Source: Pseudalkalibacillus sp045920555 (GTDB taxonomy: Bacteria; Bacillota; Bacilli; Bacillales; Fictibacillaceae). Taken from it: a stretch of DNA of 64,000 nt. The position numbers and the translations under genes were made by a program. The stretch lies in NCBI RefSeq assembly GCF_045920555.1, contig NZ_CP174509.1, forward strand, positions 3,472,001 through 3,536,000, given 5' to 3'. Numbering within the stretch: position 1 is the stretch's first letter; each line of letters begins with the position of its first letter. Shown in pieces: positions 17,503 through 26,274 of this stretch. The notes beneath the pieces were generated by a model that ran no database searches, was not told the DNA's origin, and saw nothing but the letters and a program-made list of their open reading frames with translations.

Positions 17503-18257
17503 CTAATATCCTCCTCCATCAAATCAATTACAATTTCATTAAAGTTTTCACTCTGTTCACAACGTATTTGCTTTGTTTTCATCAATTCAAGAATCGCCAG
17601 AAAGGTCACTACCATATGATCTTTACTTGGATATGGAAAGAGGTTTTGGAACGTCTGCTTTCCATTTCGAAAACGTAATTCTGAAACAATCTCCGTCATA
17701 CGCTTGTCAATCGGAATATCCTGGCGATCTATTTTGGTTTGGGGTGTTTTCTTTGTTCTTTTTTTATCGAAAAGGGATTGAAAAGCACCTACTAAATCAA
17801 ATATCGTCATATTCGAAACTGGATTGACTGGTTCTTGTTTTGATTCGACATGATCAAGATTGCTCGGTGGTTTTGAAAAAGTCCAACTCCTCTTACTCTC
17901 GTGCTCTCTCAAATAAGAGGATGCTTCCTTATATTTGCGATACTCGATGAGTCGACGGACTAGCTCATCGCGAGGATCCTCCTCCATATCCATTTCGAGC
18001 TGTTGATCATAATCATCTTCTTCATGCTTTGGAAGCAATGTTTTGCTCTTAATGGCAATAAGTGTAGCCGCCATGACAAGATACTCACTAGCGATGTCCA
18101 GCTGAAGTTCCTGCATGGTATGTATGTATTCTAAGTATTGTTCCGTAATCTTAGCAACTGGAATATCATAAATATCAATTTCATATCGGTTGATCAGATG
18201 AAGCAATAAATCCAGCGGACCTTCGAATGCATCCAGTCGAACGTTATATTGGGTCAA
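17499..18257 (-). CDS. scpA: Segregation and condensation protein A (kleisin)
   Basis: Kleisin subunit joining SMC heads, 252 residues. The conserved N-terminal block FEGPLDLLLHLI is present and the C-terminal winged helix ends the protein. I chose TTG at 18257 (MTQYNVRLDAFEG) because GGTGA lies 5 nt upstream and the start then aligns with known ScpA proteins. An in-frame GTG at 18275 would add six residues without a better site. Confidence 0.94.
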   Translation of the reverse strand: MTQYNVRLDAFEGPLDLLLHLINRYEIDIYDIPVAKITEQYLEYIHTMQELQLDIASEYLVMAATLIAIKSKTLLPKHEEDDYDQQLEMDMEEDPRDELVRRLIEYRKYKEASSYLREHESKRSWTFSKPPSNLDHVESKQEPVNPVSNMTIFDLVGAFQSLFDKKRTKKTPQTKIDRQDIPIDKRMTEIVSELRFRNGKQTFQNLFPYPSKDHMVVTFLAILELMKTKQIRCEQSENFNEIVIDLMEEDIS

Positions 18258-18450
18258 GAAAATCACCATTCTCACATTCTAAATATGTAATGAATCATAC
18301 CTAAAAACAAATAGCTTTCAAAGTATGAAATATGTCGATATTATAGCATACAGCAGGCATACCCACAATTTGTCTTTTCCGTCAGCTTATATTAAAGAAC
18401 CCTGCTTTATATGATAAACTAAAAATACTTAACAATGGAGGTATCATTCC

Positions 18451-18978
18451 ATGTATCCAAAGCCATATATTGACTTTTTAGTCCATTTTCATGGATTGCG
18501 TGATTACTTCGAGTGCCATGAAATTCTAGAAGAACATTGGAAATCGGTTCCGAAAAACGAACCCAAGGACCACTGGGTAGGGCTCATACAGATTGCCGTG
18601 TCCCTTTACCATCAAAGAAGGCAGAATTATCCCGGAGCCTTACGGATGATGCAGAGTGCTGTCCGAATCATTGAATCAGAACAGCCTGAAATCGAGGCTT
18701 TAGGATTAGATTCCCGACAACTACAAGTCCTTCTTCAAAAAAGGTTCAAAGATATCAAAAACAACCAACCATATGAAAGCTTCAACCTGCCGATCAAAGA
18801 TCAGCTATTAATCACTCTTTGTAAACAAGAATGTGAAAAAGTCGGTTGTACTTACGGTCTTCCCAGTGATTTAACAAATGAATTCTTACTTCATAAACAT
18901 ACCCTTAGAGATCGTCAAGAAGTTATCAATGAACGACTAGCACAGAAGAATCTAAGAAAAAAGAAACGGGAAGGATAA
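18451..18978 (+). CDS. ypuF: DUF309 protein YpuF
   Basis: Cytoplasmic protein of 175 residues beginning with the DUF309 core (FHGLRDYFECHEILEEHWK), a helical fold with conserved HExxE-like residues. Function is unknown. It stands divergently from scpA and convergently to ribT, as in B. subtilis. A clear GGAGGT precedes the ATG. The tail is strongly basic (QKNLRKKKREG). Confidence 0.9.
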   Translation: MYPKPYIDFLVHFHGLRDYFECHEILEEHWKSVPKNEPKDHWVGLIQIAVSLYHQRRQNYPGALRMMQSAVRIIESEQPEIEALGLDSRQLQVLLQKRFKDIKNNQPYESFNLPIKDQLLITLCKQECEKVGCTYGLPSDLTNEFLLHKHTLRDRQEVINERLAQKNLRKKKREG

Positions 18979-18988
18979 TCCTTTCCGT
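18966..18988. terminator. Hairpin between ypuF and ribT
   Basis: An 11-nt near-perfect inverted repeat (ACGGGAAGGAT with ATCCTTTCCGT) overlaps the ypuF stop and can serve both converging genes; T-runs are modest. Confidence 0.55.
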
Positions 18989-18993
18989 TTCCA

Positions 18994-19362
18994 CTAGTCG
19001 TTTTCAAGTCTGACTTGTTCTTCACATTTTTCTAAGAAGGAGCTTGTTTCTTCGGTTGCAGTCAGGTGATAGTCGTCCTTCAGAATTCTTTTCAGTGCAT
19101 CGACCATCTTTTTTCCGATACCTTGATGACGATGTGAAGGATTGACACTTACATGCTGCAGTTCAGCTGTCCCATCTTTCATCTTCAAACCGATAATCCC
19201 GATGATATCTTCCCCTTCTTTCCACAGGAACAATTGATGATCAGGCTCTGTTCCATATTGCTTTACCGTTTGTTGCAGCTTTTTTACGTCTTTCTGGTTC
19301 GGCATGAAAGACAGAAGACCCATTGCAATTTTTTCATAGGTTCGTTTATAACGAATTAGCAT
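18994..19362 (-). CDS. ribT: GNAT-family N-acetyltransferase RibT
   Basis: Small acetyltransferase of 122 residues. The acetyl-CoA binding loop is SHRHQGIGKKMVDAL. Sequence start (MLIRYKRTYEKIAMGLLSFMPN) and position at the end of the rib operon match RibT, whose substrate is not established. It is separated from ribH here by about 540 bp containing a repeat copy, so co-transcription with ribDEBAH is less certain than in B. subtilis. Confidence 0.9.
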   Translation of the reverse strand: MLIRYKRTYEKIAMGLLSFMPNQKDVKKLQQTVKQYGTEPDHQLFLWKEGEDIIGIIGLKMKDGTAELQHVSVNPSHRHQGIGKKMVDALKRILKDDYHLTATEETSSFLEKCEEQVRLEND

Positions 19363-19375
19363 AAATTCTCCCTCA

Positions 19376-19489
19376 TTATCGAATTAACTTCCCGACAAGT
19401 GACAACATCAAGAGGAAAGCAACGATGATACATATAATAATAAGAATTTGTTCTTGCTTTTTATTCTTTCGATTCGTCAACTTTCTCAT
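19376..19489 (-). CDS. Small basic single-span membrane peptide
   Basis: A 37-codon frame: a basic N-terminus (MRKLTNRKNKKQEQ) then one strong hydrophobic span of about 19 residues and a GKLIR end, a classic small membrane peptide. It ends 14 nt before the ribT start, so it may be co-transcribed. The ATG has AAGAGG directly adjacent; a TTG nine bases inside has a better 8-nt spacing. Real gene likely but not proven; not recognised. Confidence 0.55.
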   Translation of the reverse strand: MRKLTNRKNKKQEQILIIICIIVAFLLMLSLVGKLIR

Positions 19490-19905
19490 CCTCTTCTCGT
19501 CCTAGACCTTAAAACCTTTGGGGAACAAAGCCTATTATAAAGAAAAGTCGAGCGATGTACAAAGTCATTTATATTATAGTCGAAAATAGATGACTTTGCG
19601 AATATAGGCGTAGTATATACTATAAAATATTATCCTAGTATGGTTTCTCTATACTTGTTATGATAATAAAATTCGATGATTCAGAGATCGTTTTTTTAGC
19701 TGTTTTCGTATAGATTGTTGTTTTTAACAAATTGGAAATATACTCGCTTTCCGCGGGCAATCTGCTAACCTCCCCAGCTCGTCCCTCGCTTGCGGGGTCT
19801 CGCTTAGCTTACTTTTCCGCAGGAGCCTCGCATATTTCCACCACGATAGGTCCTAGCCATCATCATTCAATTTGCAACAAACTTTTCGAAAACATCCTTT
19901 GTTTT
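19490..19905. other. Intergenic region before ribH 3' end
   Basis: It contains repeat copy B (19733-19840) and AT-rich sequence otherwise. No gene is supported in it; an open frame over the repeat lacks a ribosome site. Confidence 0.6.
19733..19840. repeat. Dispersed palindromic repeat, copy B (complete)
   Basis: A 108-bp unit with core CTTTCCGCGGGC at the left and TTTTCCGCAGGAG at the right, and GCGGGGTCTCG inside. The ends form a perfect 9-bp inverted repeat, TGGAAATAT (19733-19741) with ATATTTCCA (19832-19840). Confidence 0.8.
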
Positions 19906-20376
19906 TTACTTATTGAAAGAACGGCACAAGTTGCCCATTTCAATCGCAGATACAGCTGCTTCCCATCCCTTATTGCCAGCTTTCGTACCAGCGCGTTCAA
20001 CTGCCTGTTCGATCGAATCCGTTGTCAAGACTCCAAATATCACAGGTGTCCCTGAGTTCAATGAAAGGCTGGAAACACCTTTCGCCACTTCATTACATAC
20101 ATAGTCAAAATGTGGTGTAGAGCCTCGGATAACAGTCCCTAACGTAATGACAGCATCATATTTGTCTGACTCCACCATCTTTTTGGCAATCAATGGAATT
20201 TCAAATGCTCCAGGGACCCAAGCCACATCAATGTCTTGATCATTGAGGCCATGCCGCTTTAAAGCATCCTCGGCACCTGATAACAGCTTTCCTGTGATGA
20301 ATTCATTGAATCGACCAACTACAATTCCTACTTTTAATCCTGTTCCTATTAAGTTTCCTTCGAATGTCGTTCCCAT
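19906..20376 (-). CDS. ribH: 6,7-dimethyl-8-ribityllumazine synthase
   Basis: Penultimate enzyme of riboflavin synthesis, 156 residues, joining dihydroxybutanone phosphate and the ribityl-uracil. Family motifs: VGRFNEFIT, WVPGAFEIP, GTVIRGSTPHFDYV and FGVLTTDS. The ATG at 20376 follows AGGAGG by about 8 nt; a longer frame upstream is not needed. It normally forms icosahedral shells, sometimes around riboflavin synthase (ribE here). Confidence 0.96.
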   Translation of the reverse strand: MGTTFEGNLIGTGLKVGIVVGRFNEFITGKLLSGAEDALKRHGLNDQDIDVAWVPGAFEIPLIAKKMVESDKYDAVITLGTVIRGSTPHFDYVCNEVAKGVSSLSLNSGTPVIFGVLTTDSIEQAVERAGTKAGNKGWEAAVSAIEMGNLCRSFNK

Positions 20377-20449
20377 AATTAGAGCCTCCTGAATTGTCAT
20401 ATAAATGTGGTTAAATTCTAACAAATGATAGACTGGCGATGCTAAATTA

Positions 20450-21643
20450 TCAAAAGTGGAGCATATGCCCTAGTTTGCTATGTTTTGTTCTCAAGTATTT
20501 TTCGTTTTCAACCCGATGAGGCATCTGAATCGGCACACGATCCACAACTTCCAGACCATACCCGCTCAGTCCCTTGATTTTACGAGGATTGTTCGTCAGA
20601 AGTTTCATTTTTGTTATCCCAAGATCTCTTAATATTTGAGCTCCGATACCATAATCCCGAAGATCAGGTGCGAAACCGAGTTTTTCGTTGGCCTCCACAG
20701 TGTCTAATCCCTCTTCTTGAAGCTTATATGCCTTCATCTTATTAAGGAGCCCGATTCCACGTCCTTCTTGCCTCATGTAAAGGAGGATACCGTTGCCCTC
20801 TTGTTCGATTTGGGACAATGCGGCATGGAGTTGCGGGCCGCAGTCACATCGATAGGAACCGAACACATCTCCTGTCAGACATTCCGAATGGACCCGTACC
20901 AATGTTGGCTCATCCGGTATGATTTCACCTTTAACTAGAGCTACATGCTCTTTTTGATCAAGGATGTTCGAATAGCCGATTGCCCGGAATTCACCGAATT
21001 CGGTAGGCATTTTTATCTCGATCTCTTTTTTGACCAATTTATCTTTGCGATTCCGGTATTGAATCAGATCCTTGATCGTGATCATTTTCAGATCATATTC
21101 ATCTGCAATCTTACGTAGCTGAGGCACTCGTGCCATCGTACCATCTTCATTCATGATTTCACAAATAACACCAGCTGGTTCAGCACCCGAAAGCCGAGCA
21201 AGATCGATGGCAGCTTCTGTATGTCCTGCCCTTCTTAAAACTCCGCCTTGCTTCGCGATCAAAGGAAAGACATGCCCTGGTCGCTTGAAATCAGCAGAGA
21301 CGGCACTCGGGTCTAACAATGCTTTCATCGTCGCAGCGCGTTCTTGAGCTGAAATCCCAGTGGTAGCCGATTTATGGTCTATACTTACCGTAAAAGCTGT
21401 ACCGTGGGGGTCAGTATTATGATTCACCATCGGGTTGAGGTCCAGCTTTTGAGCGAGATCTTCAGTAATCGGTGTACATACAAGGCCCCGCCCATGGGTT
21501 ACCATAAAATTCACAACCTCAGGCGTGACACGATCTGCGAGTGCAATGAAGTCACCTTCATTCTCACGGTCTTCATCATCACAAACGATGACAATTTTTC
21601 CTTGCATCAGTTCATATATTGCTTCTTCAATTGGATCGAACAT
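20450..21643 (-). CDS. ribBA: Bifunctional DHBP synthase / GTP cyclohydrolase II
   Basis: Makes both riboflavin precursors: the N-terminal half (about 1-200) turns ribulose 5-phosphate into dihydroxybutanone phosphate (DDEDRENEGDF, THGRGLVC). The C-terminal half opens GTP, with the zinc motif HSECLTGDVFGSYRCDC and RQEGRGIGL. At 397 residues it is full-length for the fused Bacillus enzyme. It starts 23 nt after ribE in the operon. Confidence 0.96.
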   Translation of the reverse strand: MFDPIEEAIYELMQGKIVIVCDDEDRENEGDFIALADRVTPEVVNFMVTHGRGLVCTPITEDLAQKLDLNPMVNHNTDPHGTAFTVSIDHKSATTGISAQERAATMKALLDPSAVSADFKRPGHVFPLIAKQGGVLRRAGHTEAAIDLARLSGAEPAGVICEIMNEDGTMARVPQLRKIADEYDLKMITIKDLIQYRNRKDKLVKKEIEIKMPTEFGEFRAIGYSNILDQKEHVALVKGEIIPDEPTLVRVHSECLTGDVFGSYRCDCGPQLHAALSQIEQEGNGILLYMRQEGRGIGLLNKMKAYKLQEEGLDTVEANEKLGFAPDLRDYGIGAQILRDLGITKMKLLTNNPRKIKGLSGYGLEVVDRVPIQMPHRVENEKYLRTKHSKLGHMLHF

Positions 21644-21666
21644 TTGCTATCACCATCCTCTATTGA

Positions 21667-22314
21667 TCAAAATCCATGTTCCGATAGAAATTCTTCAGTC
21701 AATCGACTTGATTGTGTTTGATTAGTCCTTTTTTGTATTAAGTTATCCATATATTTAACTAACATGTCACATTCGATATTGACGAGATCCCCTTCATTTT
21801 TCTTACCCAGCACTGATTCTTCAACAGTATGGGGAATGAGTGATAGGGTAAATGTCGAATCCGTGACTCCGAAGATTGTAAGACTTGTCCCATCTACTGC
21901 AACAGAACCTTTGTTCATAAAATAAGGTTGAAGTTCCTTTGGTGCTTTAATTTCATAATAGATGGCGTTTTGTTTCCGAGTCTTTTTGATAATTTCGCCA
22001 ACCGCATCGATATGGCCTGAAACGAAATGTCCTCCAAACCTTCCATCAGCTGCCATCGCGCGCTCCAGGTTGACGCCATCCCCTGTGCTTAACGATTTCA
22101 AGTTAGTGTGGCGCAATGTTTCCGGCATTACATCGACCGTGAAAGAAGAAGATTCGAATGATGTGACTGTCAAGCATATTCCGTTTACGGAAATACTGTC
22201 ACCAAGATGCACATCCTCAAGTACTTTCTTAGCTTCAATCCGAACCACATAACCTTCATTGGATTCTTTTACCGATTGTATTTTTCCAATCTCTTCGATA
22301 ATTCCTGTAAACAT
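21667..22314 (-). CDS. ribE: Riboflavin synthase alpha chain
   Basis: Final enzyme of the pathway, 215 residues, dismutating two lumazines into riboflavin. Two internally repeated lumazine-binding barrels are visible: MFTGIIEEIG... with SVNGICLTV, and GHFVSGHID... with VAVDGTSLTI. The ATG overlaps the ribD TGA by one base, and GGAGA lies 7 nt upstream. Coupled translation with ribD is likely. Confidence 0.96.
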   Translation of the reverse strand: MFTGIIEEIGKIQSVKESNEGYVVRIEAKKVLEDVHLGDSISVNGICLTVTSFESSSFTVDVMPETLRHTNLKSLSTGDGVNLERAMAADGRFGGHFVSGHIDAVGEIIKKTRKQNAIYYEIKAPKELQPYFMNKGSVAVDGTSLTIFGVTDSTFTLSLIPHTVEESVLGKKNEGDLVNIECDMLVKYMDNLIQKRTNQTQSSRLTEEFLSEHGF

Positions 22315-23405
22315 CAAGATCTCTCCTTCGGTATCGAAACGATTTTCAAGTCCTTCCCGATTTTTTCATATGAAATCATTTCCAGATCCATCGCATCTGT
22401 TATCCTCTCAATCCCTTCCCCACCTATGATAGAGGGACTGGACTGCCCCCCGACCAACATCGGGGCAAGATACGTTACGATTTGTTGGAATGCTTTTTCT
22501 TTTATAAAACTTGCATGGACTGTTCCCCCGCCCTCTACAAAGAGGGAAGTGATCCTTTCTTGGGTGAGGCGATCCAATAAGGCATGTATGTTTATTTTTG
22601 ATTCGTCCATTTTCAAGATTCGAACATGATCATTTTGCAGGGTTTCTATATCTGTTTCTGATACTTGATTACCGGTTATGATCCATGTTGGTGCTTCCTG
22701 ATCGTTCAAAATCTTGCAATGTTTTGGTATTCTCAAATGTGTATCCAGTACGAGGCGAATCGGATTTTTCCCTCCAGATGGAAGTCGTGTTGTCAGTGAA
22801 GGGTCATCTTTTATGATCGTATTGATCCCGACTAGAATCGCATCATGTTCATGTCGATAAAGGTGGACATCTAGTCTTGCTTCTGGGCCTGTAATCCATT
22901 TACTATGCCCTGTTTTCGTCGCAATCTTGCCATCCATGCTTGAAGCCGATTTTAATGTTACGAAAGGCCTGTTCGTCGTCATGAAATGATTGAAAATCGG
23001 ATTCAGCTCAATGGCATTCTGCTCATTCAAACCGACATGTACATCTAGACCAGCTTCTTTTAGCCGTTGTACTCCCCTACCAGCTACCAACGGATTCGGA
23101 TCCGTTGTCGCCACATAAATCGTCTGAATCCCTCGTTCGATTACAAGGTCCGCGCACGGAGGTGTTTTTCCATGGTGACTGCAAGGCTCTAATGTTACAT
23201 ACATCGTTGCCCCATTTGCTTTGTCACCAGCCATTTGTAATGCATGGACTTCGGCATGTGCTTCCCCTGCTTTCAAATGTGCTCCTAAACCGACGATTTC
23301 TCCGTTCTTTACGACAACAGCGCCAACTTTAGGATTGGGAGCAGTTTGACCAGGGGTTTGTTTTGCCATTTCAATAGCTAAATTCATATAACGAGCGTGT
23401 TCCAT
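22314..23405 (-). CDS. ribD: Riboflavin deaminase/reductase
   Basis: Bifunctional enzyme of 363 residues. The N-terminal deaminase has zinc motifs HAEVHAL and PCSHHGKTPPC. The C-terminal NADPH reductase begins near TLKSASSMDGKIAT and contains LFVEGGGTVHASF. First gene of the rib operon, downstream of the FMN riboswitch. ATG at 23405 follows AGAGGAGA by 6 nt; an upstream in-frame start lacks a site. Confidence 0.96.
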   Translation of the reverse strand: MEHARYMNLAIEMAKQTPGQTAPNPKVGAVVVKNGEIVGLGAHLKAGEAHAEVHALQMAGDKANGATMYVTLEPCSHHGKTPPCADLVIERGIQTIYVATTDPNPLVAGRGVQRLKEAGLDVHVGLNEQNAIELNPIFNHFMTTNRPFVTLKSASSMDGKIATKTGHSKWITGPEARLDVHLYRHEHDAILVGINTIIKDDPSLTTRLPSGGKNPIRLVLDTHLRIPKHCKILNDQEAPTWIITGNQVSETDIETLQNDHVRILKMDESKINIHALLDRLTQERITSLFVEGGGTVHASFIKEKAFQQIVTYLAPMLVGGQSSPSIIGGEGIERITDAMDLEMISYEKIGKDLKIVSIPKERS

Positions 23406-23474
23406 AGTATCTCCTCTTTCCACCATTGCCGATAGGATGTTCCTGTTATTTACAAATACTTAATGTTGATTTCC

Positions 23475-23575
23475 GAAATTCACTCCCTTTCCGCGGGCGA
23501 TCCACAAGCCTCCTGGCTCGTCCTCGCAGCGGGGTCTAGTATGGCTCGCTTTTCCCGCAGGAGTGTCGCGAATTC
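23475..23575. repeat. Dispersed palindromic repeat, copy C (complete, in the rib leader)
   Basis: About 101 bp with core CCTTTCCGCGGGCG at the left, AGCGGGGTCTA inside and TTTTCCCGCAGGAGTGTCGCG at the right; arms AATTC/GAATT. It lies inside the predicted rib operon leader, between the riboswitch terminator and ribD. Confidence 0.8.
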
Positions 23576-23592
23576 GCTGAAATTTCTATAAT

Positions 23593-23640
23593 GCAAAAAA
23601 GAAAAACCCCAAAGATGCATTAAGCATGTTCGGGGTTTGA
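23593..23640 (-). terminator. Riboswitch-controlled terminator of the rib operon
   Basis: On the minus strand AAACCCC (23638-23632 complement) pairs with GGGGTTT (23610-23604 complement), with an inner CATGC/GCATC stem and then TTCTTTTTT. It lies downstream of the FMN aptamer and is the likely expression platform. Confidence 0.8.
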
Positions 23641-23834
23641 GAGCATTAGAAATAAACCTCGCTTTTTCAATGGCTGAACGATTGTTCAGAAAAGACGAGT
23701 GATAATAAAAGTAGATATCATTCAAGAATCCTGAATGACGTCAAGTACCTTTTTCAATAAAGCAATGACAAATTAAACCCAGGTACCCGATCATTCACGG
23801 TTACTTTGAGAATCTCATCTACTTCTTGTATAAA

Positions 23835-23970
23835 TTCCTTCTCCCATCCAGACTATACTGTCGGCTTCGGAATTGCACCGAATCCACCGTTACAAAAGCA
23901 ACGGGTCACGGACTGAAAAGCTTCATGCTTTATCACCGCCGGTTGGGAATTTCACCCTGCCCCGAAGGAA
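23835..23970 (-). promoter_or_regulatory. FMN riboswitch (RFN element)
   Basis: The minus strand shows the conserved RFN blocks in order: TTCGGGGCAGGGTGAAATTC, CGGCGGTGAT, GGATTCGGTGCAATTCCG, AGCCGACAGTAT and AGTCTGGATGGGAG, closed by P1 (AAGGAA 23965-23970 with TTCCTT 23835-23840). It should bind FMN and stop transcription of ribD-E-BA-H at the terminator at 23593-23640. Confidence 0.97.
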
Positions 23971-24232
23971 ATGTTTTTTTATTGTACCTACATGTTACTC
24001 TTAATTCGACTCTTTAGCAAGGAAAAGGTAATATTTTAAATAAAGACGATGCAAGCTGCAACTCAAAAAACGGATTATGAGTCCCTCGTTTTCTGTTTAC
24101 CTCGTTTTCTGTTTCTTGCAAAACCAGGGCGCCATAGACCTTCTTTGAATACCTTCCATGTTTTTTTCCACACTCAAATGTTCTTATGAGGCTGTTATCC
24201 GGATTTTCCGGACTCAAACAGTCCCATGACGG
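23971..24232. other. Intergenic region upstream of the FMN riboswitch
   Basis: No gene is supported. It must carry the rib promoter near the riboswitch. A direct repeat of CCTCGTTTTCTGTTT occurs twice around 24083-24115. An open frame of 85 codons has no ribosome site and no family resemblance. Confidence 0.5.
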
Positions 24233-24267
24233 TAAAAAAATAGATCGACCCAAACTGAGTCGATCTT
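24233..24267 (-). terminator. Terminator of ppiB
   Basis: Minus-strand stem AGATCGACTC / GGGTCGATCT (one mismatch at most) followed by ATTTTTTTA. Confidence 0.85.
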
Positions 24268-24274
24268 TCACTAT

Positions 24275-24712
24275 TTATTCTTCCCAGACTTTAACTTCTT
24301 TCATAACATCGCCATTTTCCATTGATCTAGCCGTTTCAAGTCCGCTTGTTAATTTTCCAAATACAGTATGAACTCCATTTAGGTGAGGCTGTGGCTCATG
24401 TACAATGAAAAATTGGCTAGAACCAGTGTCTTTACCTGCATGGGCCATAGATAATGATCCCGCTTCATGTTTGTGTGGGTTTCCTTCAGTTTCACATTTA
24501 ATCGTAGTTCCGCTTCCTCCTGCACCAGTTCCTGTAGGATCACCACCCTGACTAACAAAACCAGGTATTACTCTATGGAATGTCACTCCATCATAAAAAC
24601 CTTCATTTGCTAATTTCTCAAAATTAGCTACAGTATTAGGAGCTTCTTCAGGAAAGAATTCCAATTCAATTTTTTCCCCATTTTCCATAAGGATATATCC
24701 TTTTTTAGCCAT
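24275..24712 (-). CDS. ppiB: Peptidyl-prolyl cis-trans isomerase B (cyclophilin)
   Basis: Cytoplasmic cyclophilin of 145 residues that speeds proline isomerisation in folding proteins. Diagnostic blocks are FHRVIPGFVSQGGDP, AHAGKDTGSSQFFI and LNGVHTVFGK, the last being the substrate pocket. ATG at 24712 has AAAGGAGA upstream. It is a single-gene unit with its own terminator, downstream of lysA. Confidence 0.96.
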   Translation of the reverse strand: MAKKGYILMENGEKIELEFFPEEAPNTVANFEKLANEGFYDGVTFHRVIPGFVSQGGDPTGTGAGGSGTTIKCETEGNPHKHEAGSLSMAHAGKDTGSSQFFIVHEPQPHLNGVHTVFGKLTSGLETARSMENGDVMKEVKVWEE

Positions 24713-24814
24713 GTATAACATCTCCTTTGTTATATAAACATCAATTTACATGATATCATTTTTTTAACCAAAGCCATAGTAAGACATATGGAGCCTCATA
24801 GTTTTCAAAAAGTG

Positions 24815-24849
24815 AAATAAAGGAAGAAACCCCTGAGGCGTCAGGGGTT
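24815..24849 (-). terminator. Terminator of lysA
   Basis: Stem AACCCCTGA with TCAGGGGTT starts at the lysA stop codon; followed by TTTCTTCCTTT. Confidence 0.75.
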
Positions 24850-26173
24850 ACTTGCTTGATACAAGTGTTTTTTTCAATGGTCTATCCAGATGGATCAGAT
24901 CTTTATAGGATTCTCTTTCCACTACTAACTGTGCTTCTTCATTTTCAACAAAGACGACAGCTGGTCTTGGCAAGCGATTATAATTGTTCGCCATCGCGTA
25001 ACCATACGCTCCCGTACAGAACATCGCTAAAATATCTCCTTGGGAGGTTTTCGGAAGCTGGATGTCATGGATCAACATGTCTCCGGACTCACAGCATCTT
25101 CCGGCAATTGATACTGTCTGCATGTTTTTTTGTAACAGACGGTTTGCGACCACTGCTTCATATTTCGCCTGATAAAGAGCAGGACGAAGATTATCCGTCA
25201 TCCCTCCATCAACAGAGACATAATTTCGAATACCAGGGATTCTTTTTTCCGATCCGATCGTGTAAAGCGTCGTGCCAGCTTCTCCAACCAGGGAACGTCC
25301 AGGTTCGATCCAAATCTCCGGCATGCCAAGATCATGGTTTTCTACTTGTTTTTCCACTTCATCGATCAAGACGTTGATCACCTTCTCAATCGAGATAGAA
25401 GTTTCTTCAGAGGTATGAGCAATGCCGAAGCCCCCACCAAGATTTACAACTCTCGCTTCAAAACCATTTGAACTTTTCCATTCTAAAAGCTGATCGAACA
25501 CTTTTTGGACAGCCATGACGAAACCATCTGCTTCAAAAATTTGCGAACCGATATGACAGTGGACACCGAGAACATCCATATGTTCAGATGCCAAACATTC
25601 ATGCAGCGCTTGATCTGCTTGTTTACTGACGATATCAAAACCGAACTTCGAGTCTTCTTGGCCTGTCAGAATGTAATCATGCGTATGAGCTTCAATTCCA
25701 GGTGTAATTCTCAACAGAACAGGGATGACCTTGTTCAACTCTTGTCCTACCTGCTTTATTAGATCAAGCTCGTAAAAGTTGTCGACGACAATACACCCTA
25801 CACCTTCTTTGACCGCCATCTGAAGTTCTTCAAGACTCTTATTATTTCCGTGAAAGTGTATCTTTTCAGTTGGAAAACCTGCATGAAGTGCAGTATACAG
25901 TTCTCCACCTGATACAACATCAAGGCAAAGGCCTTCTTCGTCAATCAATTGAAACATTGCTACACTAGCAAAAGCTTTACTTGCATAGGCAACTTTCGCT
26001 TCAACCTTCCTCTTTTTGAAAGTTGAACAGAATGCATGCGCTTGTGCTCTTATTTTAGCAACATCATAAACGTAAAGGGGGGTACCGAATTCCTTTGCCA
26101 ATTCGATCGTATCTACCCCGCCGATTTCCAAATGTCCTTTTTTGTTCACTGTTCCAGTTCCTAAAAATGCCAT
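24848..26173 (-). CDS. lysA: Diaminopimelate decarboxylase
   Basis: Last step of lysine synthesis: PLP-dependent decarboxylation of meso-diaminopimelate (441 residues). The PLP lysine is in VAYASKAFA, the glycine-rich phosphate loop in NLGGGFGI and the active-site cysteine in CESGD. Length is usual. Expression is predicted to be shut off by lysine through the riboswitch upstream, so the enzyme does not drain diaminopimelate needed for wall and spore cortex. Confidence 0.96.
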   Translation of the reverse strand: MAFLGTGTVNKKGHLEIGGVDTIELAKEFGTPLYVYDVAKIRAQAHAFCSTFKKRKVEAKVAYASKAFASVAMFQLIDEEGLCLDVVSGGELYTALHAGFPTEKIHFHGNNKSLEELQMAVKEGVGCIVVDNFYELDLIKQVGQELNKVIPVLLRITPGIEAHTHDYILTGQEDSKFGFDIVSKQADQALHECLASEHMDVLGVHCHIGSQIFEADGFVMAVQKVFDQLLEWKSSNGFEARVVNLGGGFGIAHTSEETSISIEKVINVLIDEVEKQVENHDLGMPEIWIEPGRSLVGEAGTTLYTIGSEKRIPGIRNYVSVDGGMTDNLRPALYQAKYEAVVANRLLQKNMQTVSIAGRCCESGDMLIHDIQLPKTSQGDILAMFCTGAYGYAMANNYNRLPRPAVVFVENEEAQLVVERESYKDLIHLDRPLKKTLVSSK

Positions 26174-26221
26174 TAATCAAATTCTCCTCTCTCTATTTGG
26201 AGAAAGCGTATTAACTGATAA

Positions 26222-26266
26222 AAATACCAAAAACCAGCCTATGTTGCGGTACATAAAAACTGGTTT
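26222..26266 (-). terminator. Terminator of the lysine riboswitch
   Basis: Minus-strand AAACCAG (26266-26260) pairs with CTGGTTT (26237-26231), followed by TTGGTATTTTT. Expression platform for lysA. Confidence 0.8.
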
Positions 26267-26274
26267 AAACCCGT

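Noticed and set aside
23480..23725. 81-codon minus-strand frame upstream of ribD
   Set aside because: It runs through the riboswitch terminator and repeat copy C, so it is leader sequence, not a gene.
24014..24271. 85-codon minus-strand frame between ppiB and the riboswitch
   Set aside because: Overlaps the ppiB terminator, no ribosome site and no family features.
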